NCBI RefSeq assembly: GCF_037975245.1
Contig: NC_092563.1
Span: forward strand, 2,009,001-2,073,000
Origin: Apostichopus japonicus
Taxonomy: Eukaryota; Echinodermata; Holothuroidea; Aspidochirotida; Stichopodidae
Length of the DNA: 64,000 bases
Reading direction: 5' to 3'
Shown here: positions 1 through 10,655 of the stretch, one piece after another
How the letters are laid out: every line of letters starts with the position of its first letter
Position numbering within the stretch: the first letter of the stretch is position 1
Made by a program: the position numbers and the translations under genes
The notes under the pieces: generated by a model
Seen by the model: the letters and a program-made list of their open reading frames with translations, nothing else
Databases searched by the model: none
Told to the model about the DNA's origin: nothing

Positions 1-827
1 TAAGACATTGAACATTCTTGTTTTACTGTTATTTTTTCCCCCTCTTCTTTAGATACCTTCAAGGCCTATACTGGATTCCTAGAAATAATATCTCGCAATA
101 AATAACTACTCATCATGACTTGATTTTCTATTTTTTCGCAAAAACTTTCTCATTTTCAGAGTAAACACATCTACTGTTATTTTTTCCCTCTCCTCTTTAG
201 ATACCATCAAAGCCCGTACTTGATTCCTAGATATAATCTCGCAATAAATAACTACTTAACATGAATTGATTTTCTTTTTGCTGACCTTATGAATGCCCTG
301 AACCTGGTAAAAAAAAAAAAAATGGGGGAAAAAAAGGGGACAAAAAATAACATCTGTGACAATTCGCAGCCTGTCACGGACTAAGTGGTTTTCTTAATCG
401 ATGACTCCGGCAATTTGTGAAATTTACACGATGCAGAAAGAAATCTGATGAGTGATTGCCAGAAAAAAAATCTTTCGAGAGACCAGACATCATCGATGAC
501 ATTCTAATAGTGCAACAGATATCTAGGGTGCGAGATGATAAATGACTTTATGGGACAGCAGTTCCAGTTACCGGAAATGCCATTTGTAGCACACGTCATT
601 GAGAAATTTTTGCTTTTACTGATTCTTCTGGTTTCGTGAGAACTTTTCAATTAATGATTTTTTCCTGGCTGTCGCCCAACTGTTGGACTTACGTCATCTT
701 TACTTGCACCAGTTAGTCTTTTATAACTAGATTGCCATATTCTTCTTCTTCTTTTTTTTCATTTAACAAATTTTTGATTTTACAAGTTTAGATTTCAGTG
801 AAAGGTTCTCCATATGAGAGTTCTCAC
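1..827. other. BBS4 intron, truncated by the window edge
   Basis: No exon was seen here. It holds an imperfect direct duplication (24-137 and 172-280) and an A-rich stretch near 310-350. The next BBS4 exon must lie to the left of the window. Confidence 0.7.
24..280. repeat. Imperfect direct duplication, two ~110-bp copies
   Basis: The copies at about 24-137 and 172-280 share TACTGTTATTTTTTCCC, CTTTAGATACC, TCAA, GATTCCTAGA, CTCGCAATAAATAACTACT and TTGATTTTCT in the same order, offset by 148 bp with scattered substitutions and a small indel. The origin is unknown. Confidence 0.75.
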
Positions 828-896
828 CTTAACGTTGCAAGGATCGTATGTTAAAGCATTTCCCAGATGTTCAAAGGCTCTTTGATTCTGTCCCAC
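828..896 (-). CDS. BBS4: BBS4 exon (last one inside the window)
   Basis: The 69-base exon lies between a TTCAG acceptor and a GTGAGA donor. It encodes 23 residues, including [19 protein letters not shown]. Vertebrate BBS4 has [19 protein letters not shown] here. The following exons are beyond position 1. Confidence 0.92.
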
Positions 897-3800
897 CTGA
901 ATGTTTTAGAAAACATTAAAAGAACATTAATTTGATAATCAAAAAACACACAATGACATATAAAGATGGTTACAGCTGCAGTGGCTATTCACTGTAACAT
1001 TGGACTTGCTTCAAGTCACTGTTTTAATCGCAAGGTTTCAAGTGTGCATGCAGTAAGTGTTGACGAGAGGGTTGATAATCTGGAAACACTGAAATTTGTT
1101 GTTTAAATAGAAAAAATGTAGAAATTTTGACATAAAATAGTCCAAATTTTCAAAGTCTCATCTGGGCCACTGTAGCATCTACAAAACTTAAAATTCTTTG
1201 GGTGAACACCGTAGACCACACCAATCTTCTGCTCCTTTTTGATAGCTTCCTACGCAACTGCAAATAGATCTCAAAGCAGCTTCATCCTCAAAATTCTCGA
1301 ATAGTAGCAATCCAAAACTCTAGAATAGTTTTTTCAATAATATTAAGATGTACAGACAATAGATCTACAATTCTTAAACAAAACACAAACTAAAATTGTT
1401 TATTGAGATTCAATACTGAAACTTGCATTTTGTATGTTTTTGACTTCTGTTTTTTCTTTGTTTGTATTCATTTTTCTGTTAAAGTGGGGGAATGGGAGAG
1501 GGTGGGGAAGGGGAGGGGTGGGGGAAGGGGAGGGGGTGTGGGTGAGAAGATAGCTAATTACAAACTCACTTGCTTTGGCAATCTTCCTCTAATTCCACTC
1601 ACTTATAGTGCACTAATTTTAATCTTCATACTGAAGTAGACTAAAATTAGAACTTAAAATCTCACTTGGAAATTAGCTTTATTTTGGTTTTTTTTTATCC
1701 AAATAATAGATAGATAAATCAGTTTTGCATGAAAAGAAACATCTTTTGTCGCATGTCACCTGAAGGTATAACAGACCAAGAGTGGTCAGTAGCTCCGGAT
1801 TTTCTGGTGATGATCTGTGAAGAGGAACAAAAATGCAGTGAAAGTAAAAAGCAGAAGATACAATCCAAAAATTTGAACAAAACTTTTACACTGGCAACAA
1901 ACAGGCACGCAGCCAAGGGGGGGGGGGTGGTGGCAAAGGGAGCAACCTCCCCCCTTGAGCATATTTCTTTTGTACGTTTTTATGATATCGCTAGTAATTT
2001 CAAATAGAAAATGCTTAGATGCAACTTGCAAGGCCTGGGAAGTGCCATTTCCAGCGGCCTGGGAGGCATTTTCGGCCAAAATTTTCTTGTACGCTTCGCG
2101 CCAACCTGTGGTTGGCGCTACGCTTAGATAGTTTCCAATGCCGTATCTACGGCTCTGATAATTTGCCACGGTTCGCCCCTCCCTTGGCAAATTCATCGCT
2201 ACGCGCCTGGCAACAAATTTCTTGCAAGTTCAGTAGTTAAGACCAAACTGTTACTTCCATGAGTTTTGTTTTTTTCATCAAGTGACCTTAGAACATATTT
2301 CAAACCGATATCACCTAGAAACTGTTTCTATAATCAGTAACAACAGTACTTGTGATTTAACTCTAGAGAAGATGTTGTATGTTTTTCTTTGTCCCCAGGT
2401 TTCTTAACTCACAGTATTATCCACTTCCAGTCTGGATTAGCAGTACCAAGACTGAGACATGTAGTGAAAATTAAAAATTCAATAGTTAAGACCAAACTGC
2501 TACTTCAATGATTTCTAGGAGTGTCAAGCCTGAAACAGGCAATAAAAGATACTACAATAGAGCTTCACTGGTAAGTCATCAATTTGGCATGACCTCCTTA
2601 AACCTGAGATTCAAAAACTAAAGATCGACTCATATTTTTGTGATGCTCCATCAAACCACAGACAGTATGGAACCTATTTGTTGGGTTTGTATGTTTATAA
2701 ATTTTACTACATTTCGCCTTTGTTTGTGGGTTTGCAATACTACATTTTACCATGTGTTTGTGAGGTTTGAGATTACAATGCTACATTCGCCTTAGTTTGT
2801 GGTGGGTTTACAATACTAAATTTTGCTTTTGTTTGCAGGGTTTGAGTTTGCAATACTACATTTTGCCTTTTTTTTTGGTGGTATGTTTACAGTACTATAT
2901 TTTGCCTTTGTATTGGTAGTGGGTTTACAATATCAAATGTTGCCTTTGTTAGTGGATTTACAATACTACATTTTGCCTTTGCTTGTGGGGTTTGAGTTTA
3001 CAACACTACATTTTGCCTTTGTTTTTTGGTGGTATGTTTAGAGTACTATATTTTGCCTTTGTATTGGTAGTGGGTTTACAATATCAAATGTTGCCTTTGT
3101 TAGTAGATTTACAATATCAAATTTTGCCATTGTTAGTGGATTTACAATACTACATTTTGCCTTTGCTTTTTGGTGGTGTGTTTACAGTACTATATTTTGC
3201 ATTTGTATTGTTAGTGGATTAACAATACTACATTTTGCCATTGCTTGTGGGTTTACAATACTCACTCAATGGCTCTCTTGTAGACATCAATTGCCATATG
3301 AAGGTCATCCTCCATGAGATATATCTTAGCCAGCATCACATATGATAGATCATGCTTGTTGTACTGAATGGCCTGCTTTAGACACTCCTTAGCCTGTTAA
3401 GAAAACCATGATTGAAACAGTTTAATTTCCCTGACTTTTTCTGTAATGTAAAAAAAACCTCCCCCCTTCCACCCCAACCCTTCACCCTCTGCCACCCCTC
3501 TTCCTAAAATGATGATATAAGGACCAAGCTTCTTACATTCAAGTTTTAACAGATTTATAACTCCTCAAAAATATGATTATTCTAAAATAAAATATCAACA
3601 ATCAACCTTCTTTCAATAGTTTTTTACTGCTTCTAATTTTGTTTTATCTCAATACCTGATATGCTGCCAGCCTATGACCTTTTAATAAAGATAAACTGAT
3701 GAAAAGTTTATTGACTGATTTTAGTTAATTAAATCTGGTAATAAAATCCTCCACGATAAAAGCAACATTGATTGCGAGTATAAAACTTGAATTGGATGTG

Positions 3801-6800
3801 AAAATTACCAACTGATTCAGTTAAAAAAGTTTGAGATTTTACCTTGAGATAATCCTTCAGGTAAAGGTAACAGACTCCTTGGTTATGGCTGATTTCCCAG
3901 TCTCTCTCACTTAATCTAGCAGCTTCACTGTAAACATCGATGGCGGACTTATGTCTGCCAAGTAAAAATCTAGATAGGGGAAGAAATATATAAAGACAGC
4001 TTACTTAAAAATATATACTTTACAAAAAGATGTATTCATATATATATATATATATATATATTTTTACATATATATTTATATATATATAGATATATTAATA
4101 TATAGATATTATTAGAGAAAGCCAGAGAAATAAGATATGACTCATAATTGACAAATACGGAGTAAAGTTTTAGCAAATATATTGCAAATTTTGATCCCCC
4201 TGGGCCCTTCGTCAGCAATACTTGGCAGTCGAATGAAAAGTACAAAATGTAACACAATGAAAGTTTGACGCTAGATAAGTGTAAGTTGCATTGATGGAAT
4301 TAGAACCAAACAAACCATGACTATACAGGAAGCGGATTAAGGAGCAAAGAACGGATTACATATGCTTGTAGAACTGATAGTTGTTAAGGGGTCCCAAGTC
4401 TACGTTGAGGCCGGTGATGTGAGACTTAATACGAAAGATCCAATCGATTTCTTTACGTATACGTTCAGTAGCAGATTTGAAGTTCGAGGCAATTAAAATA
4501 CATTTTAGGTTTTTGAGAGAATGACTATAAAGATTGAAATGTTTGGAAAACTGGGAATCCTGCAAAATTATCACGAATAGATTTTTTGTGATTATTAAAA
4601 CGTAAAACGGGAGCCTGTTTCACCTACATAGTTGCCCTCTTTGCAAAGTACACAGTAGAAAATGTAAATAACATTAATAGAATCACAAGAGAGGGAAGGG
4701 GGTCTTAGACTATAGTCAACATTGGGAATTTTGACCACGGTTCCTGGGGTAATATGGGGGCATATTTGGCATCGAGGTTTACCACAAGGGAAATTGCCTG
4801 AGGAGGTGGAAAATGAATGAGGGAGTCTGGAGGAAGTGAGTAGAAATTTAACCGTACACGATTCTCCTACAGACTGATTGTCTTGGGATACAGCAAATTC
4901 CTATTCGATGGAGCGAATAAAGGATTTGATGAGGGGGTTGTAACTGGTAACAAACGGAATGTGTGTGTTGGGACTTTTAGACTTGTATTTTGGCTGTAAA
5001 CAATAGAACTCTTAAGATTATGCGGGTGAAAGCTATTAAAGTGTAAATACATATGAATATCAGTGGGCTTATAATAGACCGAAGTGGTTAAGGAATTGCC
5101 ATCTAACTTGAACAAAATGAAAGGATAATTACATACTCCAAAAAAAGGAGATCTGCGATTTGTAAAATGTTCCATTTTGTTCTAACTTGTTTAATGACAC
5201 TTCAAATGATTCATATTGGATGAAATGGTCATAGAGATACTTCTATTAATAGCTCGATATTTGTAGACTAGTAAGTATATAAAATGTGATATGAAAACTA
5301 CCTGTTTAATCATTAAACGAATTAAGCAAATAATGAAAACAGATAGAAAAAAAGAAAGAAAGGAAAGGACAGACAATCAGTTAATATTTACTCTGCATGA
5401 TTGAAAGTCAAGATATTTAACATAGTTTCAATATTTGCTGTACAGAAACTTGAGAAACTAATTTGCAATGGATCTTTAGTGACCATATTTAAAGCAAAAG
5501 ATTCCTGCTATGTCCGAGCTATTTGTGTAAAGTACACAAAGATTGATATGGAAAATTTAATTCCCAAAGCTGCAATGCAAATTTTATTAGTGGATTTTTT
5601 TTTTTTTTAAACAACACTCTTCTTCTGAGCTATTTGGGTAAAATCAAGAAAATTTGATACAAATGTAAATGATGTGACTTACAATGATCTCGCCACTTGC
5701 TTCAGATTGTTTGGGTTCTGAGCATTAATTAAACTGCAAGTCTGAAAACATTCAAGTGATTCTTGAATTCTGCCCTCTTGACGGAGAATCAATGCTTGGA
5801 CATAGAGAGCATACTCGCACTGACCGTTGGATTCACTCAATCGTTCCTTTATCAAGGCCTAAAAGAGGGACAAAGGCAATAGGATTTGGAATATATCTAT
5901 ACATATTTATTTTCCAAAAAAAAGATGATCACAATTTTTAACTGTTGCAGAGATTATTGCAAACAGTCTTGGTTTGATTTGCACATGTAGTAGAGAACAA
6001 TAAAAAACAATACATAGCTTACATGGAAGCTCATTGTGTATCAGGTAACTTCACTTTTCCTGAGCCCTTCATTCCATATGTAATTCTCTTCCCCTCACAC
6101 CCACCCTAGCACCCCCCCCCCCAACAACTCAAAACCATTTCCATGGCTTTTCTCATCCAATCTGTAACCCTATCTTTAGGGGTATGACTGTTCCACTTTT
6201 GTTGAATAACCTGTAATAAATGGTTTTGAAGCAAATATTACCTCAAGAGAAAGTTTTCTCCATCATATGTTGCCCAACATGCACAAAATATTGTTTACAA
6301 CCTGATTAATACTGAACACCCTCTGACAAGTCCAAATGAATGCCAAATTCCATATGCATATATTTGGAATGTTCATTTTTGTATTCTTCTTAGAAATGGA
6401 AGATTCATCAAATTTCTTCTGATCTATCTTTGTAATTCTTCAAGAGCAACTTTACTTGTATTTTTCACCCCTTTCTTTTTACCTTACAAGTGTTGTATTC
6501 CTTTCTGATATAATGTAGGTGGATCAACCAGTTTTGTCTTTCAAATATTGGCAACTCTGGTGCTGCAAAATGAGGGAAAAAAAGAAAAGGCAATGCATTT
6601 GTAAATGTTGAATTCATTTATATTTATAACTTAATATAAGCTTTTAAAATTTATAAAATTCTTGTCAGTCTTCAACCACCACACACAGATGACTGACAGT
6701 CAGGAAAACTGAAGTTGATTTGACTTAAAACATGGCTAGAATCTTGATCAGCCATAACTTTTTAGCACATACACACACACACTGCTTGACTATCCACAAG

Positions 6801-8089
6801 TTTCCATGTAATGACGGTCAGCTTGAGCCGGGTCCTGATCAGTTGTGCAGTGTGCGGTGAGCTCTAGCCACAGAGTTTTACATGGTTTTCAGCATACCTT
6901 CTGATATTATCACAAAAAACAAACAAAATATTCGTTATTTCGGTGTATTGTTTTGTAACTGAAAATATTATGCTGCAAATGAAACCAGCGGCTTTCAATT
7001 TATTGCAGCCATTTGGTGAAACTTCTTGGAATATGGTATATATATTGCAAAAATGTTGTAAAAATTATTCTTGCTTTTCTGGAAGAAACACTAGAGGCTG
7101 TCTCTATCTGGAGAAACCAGATGTTTTAGAAGAATAAGTTGGTTTGTCAGACAATTCTTATTAGAGGCCTGAATTTGTCTGCTTGATGAGTCACAAAGGG
7201 ACATCATTACACTCACGTTTCTTCATTCTTTGCCGTACCGGAGGTTTCTGCTGAGGTTCAACATTGTGGGAATCTGGCTTTGATGCAGATCCTCCTGTAA
7301 CTGCTTCATATGTTGGTGGTGGAGGCTGAGATGACATCTGGGACTGAGAAAGAAAAAACAAAGATTTTACACAAAATGGTGGTCTATTTTGTCCACTATA
7401 ATGGGAGGGGGAGGTGAATATACTGACAGTACAGTGCAGTAGGGAGGGGCTGAAGTTGCTCACAGTGCAGTGAACGTAGTGTATATATGCTAACAGCACA
7501 GTGACTGACTCTACTGTCGAACAAATTTCTACTGTCCAATGCCCCTGATGAAAAGGTGAATTCATGATACATGCTATTAATGTGAAGTAAACATAACCTC
7601 TAGGCTAGAGACACATCACTTTCTAAGTCAGAAGTGATATTTGATACTAAGAATTAATGCTTTGGCTATTTTTCACAAATTTGGGATAGTTCCACAAACA
7701 CTTGTAATGGCTCAATGATATTACAAGCTTTGGAGACAACTTTTTCATGGGACATTTGAAATCGGGGAACAGTTGGCCCTCCTAATGAGTATGATACCTG
7801 GTGCCTTTCCATGGAAACCATGGATGTCTGGTCACTTTAATGATTTCTAATGCTAAGAATAATGTACAGTATGATCAGAGTAACATATTAATTATTATTT
7901 TCAAGGACCAAGCCTTGAGGCTTGAGTCAATGATACTTTTGGTAGTAGTTACGCGAACCGATAACGACTTTTGCGTGATATTTATGAATTTATTAGTTAG
8001 GCATGCTCGAAAGACGATATAATTTTAACACAGTTCCCTCTATTTTAAGATATATAGGTATACTTAGCGATATCAACCTGTTCCGCCAT
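828..8089 (-). CDS. BBS4: BBS4, BBSome TPR subunit (partial gene, 3' exons off the left edge)
   Basis: Seven minus-strand exons are recognised: 8078-8089, 7217-7343, 6483-6562, 5683-5858, 3843-3969, 3266-3393 and 828-896. The joined product begins [14 protein letters not shown] and then follows vertebrate BBS4 closely, for example in [39 protein letters not shown] and [16 protein letters not shown]4 is a tetratricopeptide-repeat subunit of the BBSome, which moves membrane cargo into and out of cilia. The recognised part covers the N-terminal extension and the first TPRs, roughly half of a protein that is about 520 residues in vertebrates. Phases agree at every junction except 3266 to 896. There a codon is left split, and about 18 residues expected from other BBS4 proteins were not found between them. 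The gene is divergent from LPCAT. Family assignment is very secure; exon 1 and the missing exon are less so. Confidence 0.93.
1894..2217. mobile_element. hAT-type MITE copy 1 with 8-bp target duplication
   Basis: The element spans 1902-2209 (308 bp). It begins CAGGCACGCAGCCAAGG and ends GCTACGCGCCTG, which are imperfect terminal inverted repeats. The 8 bases before it (1894-1901) and after it (2210-2217) are both GCAACAAA. An 8-bp duplication with CAGG-type ends is the hAT superfamily signature. A second copy lies at 9088-9416 and shares the interior, e.g. TTTTATGATATCGCTAGTAA and GTACGCTTCGCGCCAA. There is no transposase, so it is non-autonomous. Confidence 0.9.
2690..3260. repeat. Degenerate AT-rich minisatellite
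   Basis: Variants of TTTACAATACTACATTTTGC and CTTTGTTTGTGGGTT recur through about 570 bp with variable unit length and some higher-order duplication (2860-2960 resembles 3020-3120). It borders BBS4 exon 6 directly. Open frames over it reflect the repeat, not a gene. Confidence 0.85.
3266..3393 (-). CDS. BBS4: BBS4 exon 6
   Basis: It starts after TTCTTAACAG and ends GA|GTGAGT. It encodes [20 protein letters not shown] then [20 protein letters not shown], another TPR aligned with vertebrate BBS4. It ends in phase 2, while the next recognised exon (896) starts in phase 0, so an intervening exon is required. Confidence 0.92.
3843..3969 (-). CDS. BBS4: BBS4 exon 5
   Basis: It starts after a CTATCTAG acceptor and ends AAG|GTAAAA. 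It encodes [19 protein letters not shown] then [20 protein letters not shown], the next TPR. The intron between exons 4 and 5 carries the Penelope-like remnant. Confidence 0.94.
3970..5682. other. BBS4 intron 4
   Basis: It contains the Penelope-like remnant with its (TA)n tail. The rest, 5180-5680, is AT-rich without recognisable features. Confidence 0.7.
4036..5180 (-). mobile_element. Degenerate Penelope-like retroelement (GIY-YIG type), 3' portion
   Basis: Read on the minus strand, separate frames match successive parts of a Penelope-like element. At about 5130-4990 there is the end of the reverse transcriptase, with [19 protein letters not shown] and [15 protein letters not shown]. At about 4795-4755 there is a cysteine cluster ([12 protein letters not shown]). 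At about 4690-4615 there is the GIY-YIG endonuclease start, with [20 protein letters not shown]. At 4540-4356 there is a tail with [11 protein letters not shown] and [12 protein letters not shown]. Stops and frame changes separate these, so it is dead. A (TA)n tract at 4036-4100 may be its tail. Family knowledge: such elements encode RT plus GIY-YIG nuclease. Confidence 0.8.
5683..5858 (-). CDS. BBS4: BBS4 exon 4
   Basis: It starts after CCTCTTTTAG and ends at a GTAAGT donor. It encodes 58 residues including [20 protein letters not shown] and [11 protein letters not shown], covering the first TPR-like helices. Two bases carry over into exon 5 and complete a leucine codon. Confidence 0.94.
5859..7216. 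other. BBS4 introns 2 and 3 (around exon 3)
   Basis: These hold a poly-C run near 6112-6121 and a short (CA)n at 6770-6782, plus ordinary AT-rich sequence. No repeats or genes of note were seen apart from exon 3 at 6483-6562. Confidence 0.6.
6483..6562 (-). CDS. BBS4: BBS4 exon 3
   Basis: It starts after TTTTGCAG and ends at AAG|GTAAAA. It encodes [20 protein letters not shown] and a short tail, nearly identical to the vertebrate BBS4 segment that opens the TPR region. Phase 1 in, phase 0 out. Confidence 0.93.
7217..7343 (-). CDS. BBS4: BBS4 exon 2
   Basis: The exon follows a pyrimidine-rich acceptor ending TTTCTCAG and ends at a GTGAGT donor. It encodes a proline-rich, poorly conserved N-terminal stretch with [11 protein letters not shown], ending RQRMKK plus one base. 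The split codon completes to proline in exon 3. Confidence 0.85.
7344..8077. other. BBS4 intron 1
   Basis: It is 734 bp and contains an X-box-like palindrome at 7805-7818. No exon or transposon was recognised. Confidence 0.6.
7805..7818 (-). promoter_or_regulatory. X-box-like RFX site in BBS4 intron 1
   Basis: On the minus strand the site reads GTTTCCATGGAAAG, matching the RFX X-box GTTNCCATGGNAAC except for the last base. RFX factors drive ciliary genes, including BBS genes, in animals (established). It lies about 270 bp inside the gene from the start codon. Similar palindromes occur elsewhere in the window (e.g. 40788), so function is inference. Confidence 0.4.
8078..8089 (-). CDS. BBS4: BBS4 exon 1 (start codon)
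   Basis: This short coding end of exon 1 reads ATG GCG GAA CAG followed by a GTTGAT donor, giving MAEQ. Vertebrate BBS4 also starts MAE. It joins in phase 0 to the next exon, where the first two codons after the acceptor (TCC CAG) are in frame. The donor is not a strong consensus, and the internal ATG at 7335-7337 remains an alternative start. Confidence 0.65.
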
Positions 8090-9079
8090 GCCAGAATAGG
8101 ACAAAAGTGAATTTTCTGATATTGTCTTGCGTCTGTGAGCTCCACAGCAACTGGAACTTAGCCGATTGACCCCAGGTTCACAGTACAGTTAAGGATATAG
8201 TACGCACGCACAAAAGCTCTAAATTTCGCCGATGGTCCTGGGAGATTTTGCTTCAAGTATATTGTCTGATAGTAATAGAGGGCAGTACGTAAGTTTGACG
8301 TGGAAGCGAAAAATCACTTTCGAAAATGAAACATCTGTACGATCGGCTCCCCAAATTTGTTTGTGCTTCACTTATCCTTACACACATACAAACACCCGCT
8401 TACATGGCCCCATCACCATCGTATGTATATTTCCTTTGCCGTCGGCAAGGAATCATAACCAATGAATGAAATTATAGTTTTCCTTAGCAAACATGGGTAG
8501 CCTGGGCAGGGGACTCCTTACAGTTTATGAAAAAGGAACCTTTCAGAATTTCCGCAAAAAGAAGAGGAGGGGGAGGGGGCTCGATCCGAGCTCATTTTTA
8601 AAATAATAATCTCCCTTCGGTCAGTCTTCTTCTTCTTCTTCTCTTCGGTCAGTCTAGTCCTCAGAAATAACGATATACCATTTTACAAAGGAAACCCACC
8701 CCCTAACCGCACTCCCCAATGTTGCTCCCATTTTATTGTGTCCCTATCATAACACCCCGAACGTCTGCCGCGCGCGCGGCGCCACCGATTCGACGATTCT
8801 TGAATCACAAGAAAGTGTTATTCAATCGATTTTTATAAAAGATCTGAATGAACTTGCCCAAATTATGTGAAAATAAAAATTTGTTTGATTAAACTGTTTA
8901 ACTAATCAGGAAACACTGTTAATAGCCTACAATCATAATTATATTTTTGTACAATAAAAAAGTATTTCGCAATCGTTAAGTCCGAGATTTGTGAGGTAGA
9001 AGAGGCAAAAGGAGGATTAGGAGGGAAGGTGCCATGAAACGACAAGTCAAGCTTCGGGTGAAACAATCGCATTGGAAGT

Positions 9080-9424
9080 AAGAGGGACAGGCGCGTAGCC
9101 AAGGGGGGGGGGGGGGCGAAGGGAGCATATTTTATTAAATATTTTTTTAATGCTTTTATGATATCGCTAGTAATTTCAAAAGAGAAAATGCTAAGATGCA
9201 ACTTAAAAGGCCTGGGAAGTGCCCTTCCCAGCGATCTGGGAGGCATTTTCATCCAAAATTTTCTTGTACGCTTCGCGCCAATTATGGTGGCGCTACGCTT
9301 AGATAGTTTGCAGAGCCGTATATAGAGCTCTGATAGTTTGCAAAGCAGTTTCTACGGCGTTGATAGTTTGCCTACATTTTCGCCCCTCCCTTGGCAAATT
9401 CCTGGCTACGCGCCTGAAGAGGGA
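9080..9424. mobile_element. hAT-type MITE copy 2 with 8-bp target duplication
   Basis: The element spans 9088-9416 (329 bp). It starts CAGGCGCGTAGCCA and ends TGGCTACGCGCCTG, perfect 14-bp inverted repeats. Both flanks (9080-9087 and 9417-9424) are AAGAGGGA. It is a sibling of the copy at 1902-2209, longer mainly because an internal GATAGTTTGC unit is repeated. It lies between the divergent BBS4 and LPCAT starts. Confidence 0.92.
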
Positions 9425-9791
9425 CTAATTCACTTTTACACGATTGGGCCAATGGAATGTGAACTTGAAAACCATAATGATTTTTTTCTTCAAATTTTAA
9501 TAGTGAAATTTACACTATATACAGTAGGAGATGGTTTTTATCGTCATTTCATGTTAGGTTGGCCAAGACAAGAAACAGTATAATACTTCTTTTCTTTCTT
9601 TTTATTTCTCTGTCTCTGTTTCTGTCTCTTCTCTGTTTGAGTATTTTGTAGTAAAATAAATATGCAGAATATATGAAATGAAAAAATCAGTGGCGCAAAA
9701 CATTTCCCGACATTGTGCCAAAGTACTGTTTAAACCCCGCGTCTTGTCATGAGACATTTCCGCGGATACAAACTATCCTGAGAGAAATCTA

Positions 9792-9799
9792 TGACGTCA
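9792..9799. promoter_or_regulatory. CRE palindrome TGACGTCA
   Basis: A perfect consensus cAMP-response element lies about 110 bp upstream of the putative untranslated exon donor of LPCAT. CREs near transcription starts are bound by CREB/ATF factors. Promoter function here is inference. Confidence 0.4.
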
Positions 9800-10578
9800 G
9801 TTTTGTTTACACCTACCGTCGCAGATTAATCAAGGCTGTATACATACTGTGTGATTCAGTCAGACAGATCCTTGACGCAGACGAAGTATAGTACTAAAGT
9901 ACCTAGGCCAAGGTAAGATAGCGGGATGCAGAAAAACATACACACAAGCTGTATGTTTATTGTTGTTATTGACTAAAAGTTGACCTTGTGTATGATTTCT
10001 GCACTAGATTCGGTATTACACATCCTCATCGATCAATTGACAATAACACCTGAAAAATTAACGTCTCTCTAGAGTGTAAACCGTTGAGATTGTTACCCAG
10101 GACTACTGCATGCCCTTCGAGGTGTATTGTCTGATGATAGATTGTAGCGTTAAAGCATCTCCCGGCTGTTACTGTGTTAGGTCTAAGTACTATCAGTGTG
10201 ACCGATTTTTCTGTCTTGCCTACAGTAGGCTGCCCTATCATTAGTGATATCGTAGCTGAAAAAGTAGACTAGCCTATCTAGACATTATAAACACAGCTTA
10301 TACTAGTGATGTATAGTTTGCAACCGCTTACCCAGGTAGGCCATACTGTTACTTAGCCTGTTGTATATAAAGACTGGGAACAAACTGGCGACCTAATTGC
10401 TAGGTAGCCTAAGTGTGTTTGAGGATACCAGCTTTGAAAGAACCGTAGACAAGACAGACTTTGTGATCAAAACAAATATTCAATCTGCCTATATAATGAT
10501 AAGAGTAAATTAAACATATTGTAGCCTAGCAATGGTTGATCAGCATCATTCATTAAATAATTGGTATATTGATTGCAG

Positions 10579-10655
10579 GCGACATCATCCTGGAAGACAT
10601 TTCGGGAGTTTCATAGCGAACTCAATTTGTATGTCACTTTGATTTACATAAGAAG
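10579..10655 (+). other. LPCAT 5' untranslated segment of the first coding exon
   Basis: A GATTGCAG acceptor at 10578 precedes 77 bases of leader before the ATG. A plausible upstream untranslated exon ends CCAAG|GTAAGA at 9912. The leader contains a three-codon upstream ORF (ATG TCA CTT TGA, 10631). Confidence 0.5.

Larger units (their letters stand above)
897..3265. other. BBS4 intron region with hAT MITE and AT-rich minisatellite
   Basis: It holds the G-rich run at 1484-1540, a hAT MITE at 1902-2209, a 35-bp motif repeated at about 2231 and 2480 (AGTTAAGACCAAACTG), and the degenerate array at 2690-3260. One BBS4 exon of about 53 bases should lie here, but none was recognised. Confidence 0.6.
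8090..10578. other. Divergent interval between BBS4 and LPCAT
   Basis: It contains upstream sequence for both genes, a G-rich patch (8560-8580), the second hAT MITE (9088-9416), a CRE-like site (9792), a probable LPCAT 5' untranslated exon ending at 9912 and its intron. No other gene was seen. Confidence 0.65.

Noticed and set aside
2823-3222. Hydrophobic repetitive reading frames over the AT-rich repeat
   Set aside because: They are artefacts of the 2690-3260 minisatellite; their repeats follow the DNA period and cross no splice signals.
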